Assembly (NCBI GenBank): GCA_017633835.1
Contig: JAGBOP010000011.1
Location: 1-44,753, forward strand
Reading direction: 5' to 3'
Source: a bacterium
Lineage (GTDB): Bacteria; Bacillota_I; Bacilli_A; Mycoplasmatales; Mycoplasmoidaceae
Length of the DNA: 44,753 nucleotides
Shown: positions 10,379 to 21,532 of the stretch, piece after piece
Position numbering within the stretch: position 1 is the first letter of the stretch
Layout of the letters: every line of letters begins with the position of its first letter
Translations under genes and position numbers: made by a program
The notes under the pieces: generated by a model
Told to the model about the DNA's origin: nothing
Seen by the model: only the letters and a program-made list of their open reading frames with translations
Database searches by the model: none

Positions 10379-11371
10379 TTATGCTTGCGTTAAATAACTA
10401 GGTAAAATATTTAAACTTTCAATCTTTTTAAAATCAGGATTATTTACGCTAGCAAAATAAGTAAGGTTGCTGTTAATGTAATTATCATATCCACAAAAAC
10501 CAATGTTCACTAAATCAAATAATTTTAATCATTTAGTTTGATCAATTTGCTTTAACGTTGGAGCAATATATTCTTTTAATATTTGTTTAAAAGTTGATAA
10601 ATTAGTGATTGGAAAATAAATGCACGGAGTAATTCAAGTTAAATCACTAGGATTTTTTAAAGTAATTCCACCAACCGTATCAATCGCATTTGAACCATTA
10701 ATTAAATCATTAAAATAACTAATAATGGTTTGGTTTACTTGCTTATTTGGTGAATTAACGCTAATAGTATCAGTTAACACTGAGGATTTTACGTAATTAA
10801 CATAAAATCCCCCCGCACATTGAATAGTTGGATAAGGAATGCTGGTATATGGGACTAATAAGGTTGGAGCAATGGTAGCACCTTTAATTGTGTCTTTTAA
10901 ATCTAACTTGATTCAATAAGTAGTAAATTTACTTGTATCACCATTATCTGCTAGTTTTAACCCAAAATCAAGATTTCATCCAAACGTTACGTTAAATGAT
11001 GGATTATTAGCTTGGTTAAAAGTAAGATCATTTAATGATAAAACAACTTTTTTAAGCAATAAAGAGTCATTCCCTTGCAATGGAACATCAACCGTCATGT
11101 TATTAAAGAAATGATTATATAAATCTTGAAATTTGGTTCAATTCTTATTAAGGACGTTTAATCCATAATTTAAATCACTAGTAACTACGTTTTTAAAATG
11201 ATCTTTAATAATCGTACTAAAAGTGTTATCCCATTGGGTAAATTCATCTTGCAACGTAATTTTTTTAGCTTGGTTAGAACTACAACTAACAATCGGAGCA
11301 CAAATAATACTTGCACATCCCACTACACTAAAAACGCTAAAGAAAATCTTGGTTTTTTTTGTTATTTTCAT
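10379..11371 (-). CDS. Putative lipoprotein of unknown function
   Basis: The 330-residue protein has a typical mycoplasma lipoprotein signal: basic start (M-K-I-T-K-K-T-K), hydrophobic core and a lipobox-like A-P-I-V-S-C-S-S with the modified cysteine at about residue 30. The mature part is hydrophilic, Asn- and Thr-rich, without a motif I recognise. It would be anchored outside the membrane by diacylglyceryl-cysteine. It is upstream of recA on the same strand, with a 54-base gap and no terminator seen, so some readthrough into recA is possible. Surface lipoproteins are often lineage-specific. Confidence 0.85.
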
Positions 11372-11395
11372 ATCACTTATTTTAATTTATGCTGG

Positions 11396-11441
11396 TTATA
11401 AAAGCAGGTTGTTTTTTAACTAAAACCCGTGCTTTTTATAA
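11396..11441. repeat. Inverted repeat in the lipoprotein-pgi divergent spacer
   Basis: The arms TTATAAAAGCA (11396-11406) and TGCTTTTTATAA (11430-11441) pair over 11 bp with one bulged T. A further GG/CC pair lies inside. It sits in the 164-base spacer between two divergently transcribed genes. Confidence 0.5.
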
Positions 11442-11535
11442 AAATATTAAGGATAAATAAATATATATACTGATAAAATAATAATATATTACATAATTTA
11501 AGTAAATTTTAAACATAACTAATTGGAGGAACATT

Positions 11536-12960
11536 ATGGTTCATTTGTCTAAAAAATATGCTTATGATGGAATTGTTAAGAAAAGTAAAGTTTATGATGA
11601 AGCAAGAATTGAAAAACTAAACCAAATTCATAAGCAAATGAAAGCCCGCACAATTGAAGGGGCCGAACATTTAGAATGAATTGACTACATCAATTCACCT
11701 GATACTAACTTTATTATCCAAAAAATGTATGCATTATTTGCAAAATGACAAGAAGCAAAGGTTAATACTTTAATCATTGCTGGAATTGGTGGTAGTGCTT
11801 TAGGAGCACGTGCAGCAATTCATATGTGCGTCAACAAATACATGCGGGGAGGAATTAAAATCATTTGAATTGATAGTATTTCTCCATCTAGTAATGCGGA
11901 ATTACTACGTCACTTACGAAAATTTAATATTCGACCAGCCGGAATTGTAATTTCTAAATCTGGTACTACTTTAGAAACATTGATTGGTTATCGGTTTATT
12001 AAATTCATTATTGAATATAAATATGATGATAATCCACACGAAAAAATGGCAATCGTAACTGGTGTTGAAAACAATGAACTACGGAAGATTGCTAAACAAG
12101 AAGGATATGAAATCTTTGACATCCCAACCAACATTGGGGGCCGATTCTCTGCTTTAACCCCAGCTGGATTGCTACCAATGATTATGGCGGGAGTTGATGT
12201 ATACCAAGTAATTGAAGGAGCTAAGCAAGCAATTAAAGACTGCTCTGATCCTGATTACAATAACAACGAAGCATATGATTTTGCTTTACACCGTGTGGCA
12301 TATTATCAAGGGGGATACATTAACGAAGTTGTTGATTCATACGAAAAGAAATTAAGTGCATTGCTTGAACAATGTAAACAACTTTATGCTGAAACTGAAG
12401 CTAAAGATGGTAAAGGATTATTCCCAGTTCCAGCAACTTATACTCGTGATTTACACTCAATTGGTCAATACTTACAAGACGGTCCAAAAACATTCTTTGA
12501 AACGACAATTTGAGTAAAGAAATCCAATGGTAATGCCCGCATTCCTGATGATTTAAATACCAGCAATAGTTTCTCCTACCTAGAAGGACTATGATTAAGC
12601 GAAGTAAATAAGTTGATTTACCGCAGTGTAGCTGAAGCCCACGCCAAGATTGCTAAAGTTCCAGTCCTACTAGTAGAAATGGATAAAATGGATCCATTTA
12701 ACTACGGATACTTCTATACATGATTAAGCATTAGCGTCATTGTAAGTGCCTACTTAATGGATGCTAATCCATTTAACCAACCAGGTGTTGAAACATATAA
12801 GTCCATTCTAAAAGAAAAATTAGCCGAACTTAAGGAAAATGTACTTCGTCGGAAAGCAGAACGTGCCAACGAAATCGATACTGATATTGATGATGAAGAT
12901 AATGAAGAAGAAGTTGACGCAGCAACCACTGACGACGAACCTACAATTAGCAATAAATAA
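11536..12960 (+). CDS. pgi: Glucose-6-phosphate isomerase
   Basis: Pgi interconverts glucose-6-phosphate and fructose-6-phosphate in the cytoplasm. The 474-residue protein has the sugar-phosphate-binding G-I-G-G-S-A-L-G-A, S-K-S-G-T-T-L-E, the signature G-G-R-F-S-A-L-T-P-A-G-L, and D-L-H-S-I-G-Q-Y-L-Q. The conserved N-Q-P-G-V-E is present close to the C-terminal catalytic Lys region. A strong GGAGG at 11525-11529 is 6 bases before the ATG. The protein ends in a strongly acidic extension of about 29 residues not needed in the family. rpe follows after 8 bases, so the two are likely one operon. Confidence 0.96.
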
Positions 12961-12968
12961 TAACGAAA

Positions 12969-13634
12969 ATGAATCAGATTAAGGTTGTTGAACCCTCCTT
13001 ACTTGCCTTTTATAATTCAACCAATTTTTTGAGGATTTTACGTGAATTAAAAGAATTAGGAATAGAACGCATTCATTACGACGTAATGGATGGGTTCTAC
13101 GTTCCTAATTTTTCTTTTACTACTTGTTTTCTTCCAATCCTGTACCAATTTGGTTTTAAAGTTGAAATTCACTTGATGGTAAAGAATGTTGTGTCATATT
13201 ATAGAATGTTTAAACCATTTCATCCAACTGCCATTGTTTTTCATCCGGATTGCTTAAACAAAAAAGCAATTAATTTCATTTTAGAAGATGCAAGTAAGCA
13301 AGGCATTCAAATTGGATTAGCTTTTAACTTGCATGTTGATTTTCATCAATATGAACAATATTTACCAAAAACAAAAATCAATTTAATAATGGGCGTAAAC
13401 GCTGGTTTTGGCGGACAACACATTAACCAAATTGGTATTGACAAACTTCATTCCTTTAAGCAGTATTTAACAATTAATCAACTTGACTTACCAATCATTT
13501 TTGATGGTGGAGTAAATGCCAACACAGTTGGTCAAATTTATCAAGATTCGAATTATATAGTGTCAGGGAGTTATCTAATAAATAGTGCAAATAAAAAAGA
13601 AGCTTATTTGAAGCTTCTTTATAACGAAAAATAG
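12969..13634 (+). CDS. rpe: Ribulose-phosphate 3-epimerase
   Basis: Rpe interconverts ribulose-5-phosphate and xylulose-5-phosphate in the non-oxidative pentose phosphate pathway. The 221-residue TIM barrel has P-S-L-L-A-F at the start, the metal/catalytic D-V-M-D-G-F-Y-V-P-N, E-I-H-L-M-V, the phosphate-binding N-A-G-F-G-G-Q-H (family N-P-G-F-G-G-Q) and I-F-D-G-G-V-N with the second catalytic Asp. Its 3' coding end contains a 10-bp perfect inverted repeat that works as a terminator for the opposite gene. Confidence 0.93.
   Translation: MNQIKVVEPSLLAFYNSTNFLRILRELKELGIERIHYDVMDGFYVPNFSFTTCFLPILYQFGFKVEIHLMVKNVVSYYRMFKPFHPTAIVFHPDCLNKKAINFILEDASKQGIQIGLAFNLHVDFHQYEQYLPKTKINLIMGVNAGFGGQHINQIGIDKLHSFKQYLTINQLDLPIIFDGGVNANTVGQIYQDSNYIVSGSYLINSANKKEAYLKLLYNEK
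13591..13620 (-). terminator. Intrinsic terminator of rpmB, lying inside the end of rpe
   Basis: AAAGAAGCTT (13596-13605) and AAGCTTCTTT (13611-13620) form a perfect 10-bp stem with a 5-base loop. On the minus strand it is followed by a run of six T. It is 20 bases beyond the rpmB stop and entirely within rpe coding sequence. On the plus strand the T-run is only three, so it suits rpmB better. Confidence 0.75.
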
Positions 13635-13639
13635 AATAA

Positions 13640-13834
13640 TTAAATTAATTCGTGATTTTTTCGTAGGGTTTTCTTGGTGCGAGCAGTAACTTTAACTGTT
13701 TTTGGGGCACCGTTTTCCATAATTGTGGCTTTTTGCAAATTTAAATTAAATTTCCGACGGTCGTGGTTCAATGCGTGGGAACGCAAGTTGCCACTCATGG
13801 CTCTCTTCCCAGTAATTTGATCTCGTTTTGCCAT
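13640..13834 (-). CDS. rpmB: 50S ribosomal protein L28
   Basis: This 64-residue basic protein begins [11 protein letters not shown] and contains [11 protein letters not shown], the usual L28 pattern (family G-N-x-V-S-H-S). AAGGAT stands 7 bases before the chosen ATG. A TTG two codons upstream is not needed. It is divergent from fakA and convergent with rpe. Confidence 0.94.
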   Translation of the reverse strand: MAKRDQITGKRAMSGNLRSHALNHDRRKFNLNLQKATIMENGAPKTVKVTARTKKTLRKNHELI

Positions 13835-13897
13835 ATTCAATATCCTTTATAAATTACGATCGTACTAAGTTTAGCAATAATCGTATGTACTTAATAC

Positions 13898-13914
13898 ATT
13901 ATACTAATTATAAT
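13898..13914. promoter_or_regulatory. Divergent -10 boxes between rpmB and fakA
   Basis: TATAAT occurs on the minus strand at 13898-13903 (towards rpmB) and on the plus strand at 13909-13914 (towards fakA). No strong -35 is seen for either. A CpG-containing palindrome, TACGATCGTA, lies at 13855-13864 in the presumed rpmB leader. Confidence 0.45.
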
Positions 13915-13983
13915 ATTATACATATACAAAATTATTTGCTTTTTTACATTTTCAATTTATTTCATGAAAGAAGGTAAATTAAC

Positions 13984-15690
13984 ATGACCTCAATTAATAA
14001 AAATATGTTGTATAAGATGTTTCAAAATGCTTATTCTTTTATTAAGCAAGAACAACTATATATCAATAAATTAAATGTTTTCCCAGTGCCTGATGGGGAC
14101 ACTGGAGACAACATGGTAAACACTTGAAAAGGGGCTTTAGATGAAATTACATTAATGGAAGGAAGAACCTTATTTGAATTTACCACCCAATTTAGTCGCC
14201 AGTTATTATTAGCAACCATTGGTAATTCAGGTACTATTCTTTCCCAAATTTTTAAGGGTTTTTTTGAACCAATTACGCCAAATATGAAGGAAATTGATGT
14301 CAAGACCTTAATTGAATCCTTTTCTTTTGCTTGCAAAATTGCTTATAAAGTTGTCCCAGATCCTAAAGAAGGTACAATGCTTACAGTAATCAGAGTTGTG
14401 TCTGAACATTTAAAGAAAAACATTAAGAATTACAATACGGTTGAAGAAGTTTTTCTTGATGTAATTAGTGTAGGAGATGATACGGTTAAGAAGACCATGA
14501 ACATGCTCCCAGAATTAAAGAAAGCAAAGAACGTTGACTCTGGTGCATACGGACTAGTAGTTATTTTTAAAGGAATGTATGATGCATTAGTTAATAAAGA
14601 TATTGCAAATTTACGTCAAGAAGAAAAAACTGAAAATAAATTAGAAATTGTTAAAAAAGAAAAAATTGGCATTGATTCTGACTTTGTTACTTTAAGTGAA
14701 GATGACTATGGGTATTGTTGTGAATTTGTTTTAGAAATTGGTGCTAGTTTACAAAATGATGAACAAAAAGAAAAATTACCATTTGATCCTGAAAAAGTGG
14801 TAGCAGAATTAAAAGAAGTTGGTAATTCTTTAGTTTTTGTTTATGATGATGTATTTTGTAAAGTGCATGTGCACTCCTTATTTCCTTACAAGATTTTTAA
14901 AATCGGACAACAATACGGTGAATATCACCGAATTAAAGTCGAAAATATGACTTTACAACGGAACCGTAATAACAATAAGAAATTGTTAAATAACCAAAAA
15001 CAAGCAGCTTTAAAAACTACGCAATGCTTGATTGCTACTGTTCCGAATGATGATATTGAAAAATTATTTCGGAACGAATTTAACGTTAAATACGTTTTAA
15101 ACCGGAAAAATAGTTTAGCCCCAAGTGTAAGACAATTTATTGACTTAATTCACGAAACCAATTCCAATAAAGTAGCAGTTGTCATTGATAACAGTGACTA
15201 CTTCTTAGCTGCTAATGAAGCTAAAAAAGATGTTGCTAATGACAAGATTGACGTTGAAATCATTGATGCTAAAGATATTGTTTCCAGTATATTTGCGATT
15301 TTAAGTTTTAATACGTTAGATGAATTTAGCGTTGTGATTAAACGCATGCAATCAACACTAAAGAAAATTACCAGTGCAAAAGTAGCAATTGCTGGTAAAG
15401 AAATTGTGCTTGATAAAAACGTCAAGATTAAAAAAGGTAATTACATTTTAGTACAAGACAAGAAAGTAATTAATGGCAATCCTGACTTTTACAAAATCGG
15501 GATTGAAGCAATTGATTTAATTATTAAAAAGAAAAAGAAATCTTGAAATGAAAGTATTTATATGCTTGTCAATAAAGATATTCCCCATGAAACAATTGCT
15601 AAATTTAATGATTACGCAAGTAATAAAGGCTTTAATTTAGAAATAATGGATGATGGACCTGATACATACATCATGTATGTAGGAGCCTAA
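13984..15690 (+). CDS. fakA: Fatty acid kinase, catalytic subunit FakA (DAK/DhaL family)
   Basis: FakA, with a FakB lipid carrier, phosphorylates exogenous fatty acids to acyl-phosphates. The 568-residue protein starts with a DhaL nucleotide-binding domain, with the Mg-binding motif N-V-F-P-V-P-D-G-D-T-G-D-N-M near residue 34 and S-G-A-Y-G near 188. The C-terminal half matches the DegV-like/FakA extension in length. AGAAGG lies about 9 bases before the ATG. It ends 1 base before plsX, whose enzyme uses the same acyl-phosphate pool, which supports the FakA assignment over dihydroxyacetone kinase. FakB is not in the window. Confidence 0.9.
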
Positions 15691-15691
15691 A

Positions 15692-16720
15692 ATGAACCTA
15701 ATTAAAATTGGCATTGATGGATTAGGGTTTGAAAATGATCCATTAATTGCTTATGAAAGTGCAAAAAAGGCACTTAGCATTTATGATGATTTGGAAATTA
15801 CTTTAGTTACAAATCAACAAGTCATTGATATTGCCAAAAATGAAGCAATTGATCGACTTAAGTTAATTTTAGCTAAAGAATTTGCTACCCAAGAAGACAC
15901 CGTAAGCATCATTCGCACTCATAATGATTTAAGCATTCAAATTGCTTGTGATTTACTAGCTAAAGATCAAATTGATGGTTTAGTAGCGTCAGGCAATACA
16001 GCCATTACGATTGCAACAGCTTTTGTTAAAGTTGGTACTTATTCCAACATTAATAAATTTGGTTTAATGATTACAATGCCAACCATGGTGGAAGGAAAAT
16101 TAGTGTGACTAATTGACACGGGAGCAAACCGCAGTGTCACTGGTAAAACCTTATATGATTATGCGATTATGACCAATGTTTATGTTTCCAAGATTCATAA
16201 TATTGCTCATCCACGCATTGGTTTAATCAATATTGGAACTGAAGAACACAAGGGCTTACCAGAACATAAAGAAGCTGATGCTTTAATTAAACAAAATAAT
16301 TCCTTAAACTACGTTGGTTTTGTAGAACCCAACAATATCCTAACTGGTGAAGATGCTGATGTATATATTTGCAATGGATATACCGGTAACATCATTTTAA
16401 AAACCCTCGAAGGCACCATGAAAATGGTGGGTAGGTTCTTAAAAACTGAATATACAAAATGATTTAATGCACTACCGTATGTAGCAAACCGGCACATCCT
16501 TAATAAATTTAAAGACCGCTTTAATGCTAATCCGTGGGCAGGAGCTTATTTATTAGGACTAAGAAAACCAATCATTAAAGGTCATAGTCGCACTGACGAA
16601 ACCCAATTAGCAACTTGCATTCGCATGATGCATGATGCTTTAAAAAAGAAAGTATTCAAAATAATGGAGCAAGAATTAGACAAAATAAATAATGACCAAA
16701 CAAGAACAACAACAAACTAA
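15692..16720 (+). CDS. plsX: Phosphate acyltransferase PlsX
   Basis: PlsX exchanges acyl groups between ACP and phosphate, supplying acyl-phosphate for PlsY in phospholipid synthesis. The 342-residue protein contains S-G-N-T-A-I (family S-A-G-N-T-G), D-T-G-A-N, I-N-I-G-T-E-E-H-K-G, F-V-E-P-N-N-I-L and C-N-G-Y-T-G-N-I-I-L-K, in family order. The N-terminal I-G-I-D-G-L-G-F-E-N-D is a degenerate form of the usual D-A-M-G-G-D. The final 29 bases overlap rnc in another frame. Together with fakA it forms a lipid-precursor pair. Confidence 0.93.
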
Positions 16721-17492
16721 TGTCTTAAAAGAAGCTAATCCGTTTTTTAGTGCTCCATATACATTATGGTGAAGTAAAAAACAATTGTTGGACTTTCAAA
16801 CTTTTTTAACTAAATATAATCTTAATTTAAACGTTAATTATAACTACTTGCAATGTGCTTTCATTCATCCTACTTTTTCGCATGATAACCAAATTAACTA
16901 CAATTACCAACGCTTGGAATTTTTAGGTGACTCATTAATTGGTAAAGAAGTATCAATTTATTTATTTAATAAACCTGAATTGACCGAAAAAGATATGACC
17001 AATGAACGAATTAAAATGGTTGATCATGATGCACTATGCCAAGTAGCAAAAGATTTAAACTTTAAGAAATTTATTTTGGTTGGAGCATCGTATCGCTATG
17101 GTGATGAAGATAGCGAAGGAGAAGAAATTAGTCCCGCAAATTACGAAGATATTTTTGAAGCGTTTTGTGCTGCGATTTATTTAACTTATGGGCAAGAAAC
17201 TTTCACTAAATTTATTAATAAAACGTTAATTCATTATTACGAAAATAATAAATTAAACATCTCATTTGACTATAAGACTAAATTTCAAGAAGCCATGCAA
17301 CGTTATGGTAAAGCAGACATTAAATATGCGACGGTTGAAACCCATACGGAACATTCAAATAAGCACTTGTTCCATACCCAAGTAAAATACCAAGGAATTG
17401 TGTATGGGGAAGGTACAGGATATAAGAAGCACGAAGCCGAAAATGAAGCAGCTAAAGATGCGTTAGCTAAAATGTGTACTAATGAACAATAA
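16692..17492 (+). CDS. rnc: Ribonuclease III
   Basis: RNase III cleaves double-stranded RNA in rRNA and mRNA processing. The 266-residue protein has the signature R-L-E-F-L-G-D-S with the metal-binding Glu and Asp, the second acidic pair in Y-E-D-I-F-E-A-F, and a C-terminal dsRNA-binding domain (F-Q-E-A-M-Q-R-Y-G to A-E-N-E-A-A-K-D-A-L). I chose the ATG at 16692 (M-T-K-Q-E-Q-Q-Q), which overlaps plsX by 29 bases. It gives an N-terminal extension of about 30 residues before the catalytic domain. An internal TTG at 16785 would remove it. smc follows after 3 bases, an rnc-smc-ftsY order common in Firmicutes. Confidence 0.94.
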
Positions 17493-17495
17493 ATT

Positions 17496-20426
17496 ATGAT
17501 ATTTTTAAAGAAAATTGAATTAAATGGTTTTAAATCTTATGCACAATTAACAACCATTACTTTTCCCAACAACTTTGTTGGAATTATTGGCCCCAATGGG
17601 TCGGGAAAAACTAACATTGTTGATGCAATTAGGTGAGTGCTTGGGGAAACAAGCAGTAAGCAATTAAGAGAAGAAAATACCAATGATATTATCTTTTCTG
17701 GTTCCGCTGCTAATGAACCAAGTGACGAAGTAGATGTCAAATTATTTTTTGATAATAGCAGTAAAATTTTGAATATTGACCATGATGAAGTAATTATTCG
17801 ACGGCACTATAAACGTGATAGTGATAATAGCGAATACTTTATCAATGGTGAACAAGTTAAACGAAAAGACATTATTGATTTATTTTTAAATACTGGATTA
17901 TCAAAAGATTCTTTAGGGATTATTTCGCAAGGAAAAGTCCAATGATTTGTTGATGCTAAACCCGAAGACCGCCGACGAATCTTTGAAGAAGCATCCGGCA
18001 TTGCCAAGTACATGAAAATCAAGGATGAATATTTAAATAAATTAGCGATCATCAATAATAACCTTGATGAATTGATGAAAGATGGTAGGCAATATGAAAG
18101 TAATATTGCCAAATTGGAAAAGCAAGCCAAAAACGCTCAAGAATACATTGAATGTAAAGATAAATTAAAAAATCTTGAATTATACCAAGCCAAACAACAA
18201 TATTTATATTTCACCAAAAAATTAGAAGAATTAAATGCCCAAAAAAATGCACTAACATTTAAGGTTAAGCAACTTGATAATGCTAATCTTGCTGATAAAA
18301 TTGAATTTAGTAAAGTTAAAAAGCAACATGATGAAAAGCAAGCATTGCTTACTCAATTAAACCAAGAACGTTATAATGTCCAAGAAAAAATTAATGAATT
18401 AGAAAAGCAAGCATCAGTTTATCAAAGCAACTTAGAAAAAGAATTAGCAAGTAGTGACAAGCAAACCAAGATTAATGCGTTAGTTCAATTAATTAATGAT
18501 GTTAATGACAGCATTAAAGTCATTAGCACTAAAAAGGATGAAGCAGAAAATACTTATAAACAATTGCAAAGTGCTTATAGTGAAAATTTAAATTTATTAA
18601 ATAAGCAAAAAACTAAATATGATGCCTTAGTTAATAGTGCCAATGAACTAACTTATAAAATCCAAGGATTAAAGCAATACATTGATGATGAATTTGCTCA
18701 CGAAAAAGGGGTTCGCAGCATTTTACAAAACCGTGCTGTTGTTCCAGGCTTAATTGATCCATTAAATAAATTAGTTCGCATTAAAGATAAAAAATATAAC
18801 GTTGCTGCTCAATTAGCACTTGGTAAAAATTTTGCCACTTTAGTAGTAGAAAGTTTTAATGATGCTAAATTAGGAGTTGAATTTCTACGAAAAAACAACG
18901 CAGGTGTAGCTTCTTTTATGCCTCTTGATGCTATTAAACCAGCCTCGATTCCTAATAACTATTTAATGACCATTAAGGAAGTACAAGGCTACATTGGACC
19001 AGCTAACAAATTATTTATTATTGATGAAAAATACGAAATTGTTTTGCAATCATTAATCGGCAATATTATTATTGTTAATAACTTACAAGCTGCTAATTTA
19101 ATTGCCAAATTAATTAACTATAGCACCAAAATCATTTCGCTTGAGGGCGATACTATTTTCCGCGGTGGAATGATTACAGGGGGTAGTGTTAACCTTAATA
19201 AAGTTAACTGGTTAACAGTACAAGATGAATACAAAACTAGTCAAGAAGAATTTACTAAATTATCTAAGCAAATTACTAGTGAGCAAGAAATATTAAAGCA
19301 ACTTGAAGTTAAAAAAGAAAGTATTTATGATGATTTAAATTCTAGTCAAATTAACTTTAAATTACTAGTTGATAAACTTAACACTTTAAATCAAAATAAA
19401 ACTAACTATACCACTCAATTAAAAACTTTAGAAGTTAATAATGTTGAATCATTAAAAAAGCAAGCATCAAGTATTAGTAGTAAATTAAGTGAATTAGAAG
19501 TTATTAAACAAGATTTAAATACCAAACTTGATGTGCAACAAACTAGTTTTAATGAAATTAATAAGAAGTTTAATGAACTTGAAAGTAAGTTACAACAAAC
19601 TAACCAATTAACCATTCAATTTAGTGATTCATTAAATAGTAGGGAACAAGATATTATTAAGGTTAATAATATTCTTGAAGGAATTAAAAATATTGCAAAT
19701 AACTACCAACTATCACTAGAAAACTTAGTTAATTTAAAGATTGAATTAAACATTAGTCAAGATGACTTAATTAGTCAAATTACTGCTTATAAATCCAAAT
19801 TAAGCAGTTTTGGCTCTATTAATATGCAAGCCATTGAAGACTTAAAAACGGTTAAAAAACAATACGAAGAATTAACTAAGAACATTGAAGAAGTTAAAAA
19901 ATCACAAGAAAATTTAAATGCCACCATTAGTAGTATTGATAAAGAAATGGTAAAAGTATTTCGCAATAAGATTTACGAAATTAACCAAAAATTACCAACC
20001 ATCTTTGGTCAATTATTTAAAAAAGGAAAGTGTGAATTGCAATTTACTGATCAAAATGACTTATTGCAATCAGGCATTGAAGTAGTTATTAGTCAATCCG
20101 AAAAACACCATGTTAAATTAAATGCTTTATCAGGGGGAGAAAAATCAATTATTTCCCTTGCCATTTTATTAACGATTTTACAAACCAGTAAATTCCCATT
20201 AATTATTTTAGATGAAGCAGAATCAGCATTAGACCCAATGAATGCTCAAGCATTTGCTCAACTAATTTTACAAAGCACTAATAAATCCCAATTTATTGTG
20301 GTAACGCACCGCAAGGAAACAATGGTATATTGCGACAACTTAATCGGAATAAGCAATAACCAACAAGGTATTACTAGTGCTTATGAAATTGATGTTAAAG
20401 ATATTACGGATGAACAACTAAATTAA
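17496..20426 (+). CDS. smc: Chromosome segregation protein SMC
   Basis: SMC is the ATP-dependent DNA-organising protein of bacterial condensin. The 976-residue protein has an N-terminal Walker A (G-P-N-G-S-G-K-T-N), long coiled coils either side of a hinge near residues 400-560 (V-V-P-G-L-I, F-R-G-G-M-I-T-G-G), and a C-terminal ABC signature L-S-G-G-E-K-S followed by Walker B I-I-L-D-E-A-E-S-A-L-D. It is shorter than the about 1,180 residues of B. subtilis SMC, mainly in the coiled coils, as in other Mollicutes. It starts 3 bases after rnc without a visible Shine-Dalgarno. Confidence 0.96.
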
Positions 20427-20441
20427 GGTAGATAAACAATC

Positions 20442-21527
20442 ATGAAATTGTGAGAAAAAATTAAAGGAATCTTTAAGCCTAAAAATAAAGACGCTAACCA
20501 ATTAGCACAACAAATTCAAAAGAAAAACGAAGAAAACCGGATTTGGGATAAAACAAAAGAAAATGATTTTGATGCAAAACTAAACCAAAGTGCCACTGGT
20601 TTTAGTAAAGCGATTGACGAATTGCAACTTGCATACGCAAAAGATTCATTCTCTGATGATTTTTATGACGTAATGATTGAAGCACTAGTATCACTTGATA
20701 TTGGCTACGCAACTAGTGAAAAAATTACGACTGCAGTCCAAAACGAAGTAAAACGCCAAAACATTACTTCGTTTGATAAAGTGATTGAAACCTTGGTTGA
20801 CAAATTATTAGTTTACTATATTCAAGATACCAATATTGACACTTCCTTAAATATCACGCACGATCGTAAAACTAACTGCATTATTATGGTAGGAGCAAAC
20901 GGAGTTGGAAAAACTACCACGATTGCTAAACTTGCTAATTTCTATAAACAACGAAACGAAAAAATTTTACTAGTAGCTGCAGATACTTTTAGAGCGGGAG
21001 CGGTTGAACAATTAAAAGTCCATGCTCAAAAACTAGGCATTGATATTTTAGTACCTGATAAAGTTGGTGAAGACCCAGCTGCCGTAGCTTATAAAGGTGT
21101 TAAAAAAGGATATGAAGAAGGTTATTCACTAGTAATTGTTGATACATCTGGAAGATTACAAAACAAAATTAACTTGATGAATGAATTAACCAAGATTATT
21201 AAGCAAATTAAACGGTTTGATCCAAGTGCACCGCACGAAATCTTGTTAGTATTAGATGCTACAGTTGGTCAAAGTGGAATTGCTCAAGCAAAAGCCTTTA
21301 ATGAAGCAGCGGGGGGAGTTACTGGGATTATTCTTGTTAAAATGGATTCATCTTCCAAAGGTGGAATTATTTTATCCATTAAAGATCAATTTAACATTCC
21401 AGTTAAATTAATTGGTTATGGGGAAAAATTAACTGATATTTCAGAATTCAATTTGGAAGAATATATCAAAAACCTAGTAAAAAATATTCAAATTGATTTA
21501 GATAAATCGCAATCTAAATCCAAATAA
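20442..21527 (+). CDS. ftsY: Signal recognition particle receptor FtsY
   Basis: FtsY docks SRP-ribosome complexes at the membrane. The 361-residue protein has a short charged N-terminal region, an NG domain with G1 G-A-N-G-V-G-K-T-T, D-T-F-R-A-G-A, G3 D-T-S-G-R-L-Q-N and G4 V-K-M-D-S-S-S-K-G-G, then G-Y-G-E-K-L-T-D-I. The G4 form with V-K-M-D in place of T-K-L-D, and Ser-Ser for Gly-Thr, is a mild divergence. A TGA Trp is the fourth codon. It follows smc by 15 bases. Confidence 0.95.
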
Positions 21528-21532
21528 TTAGT

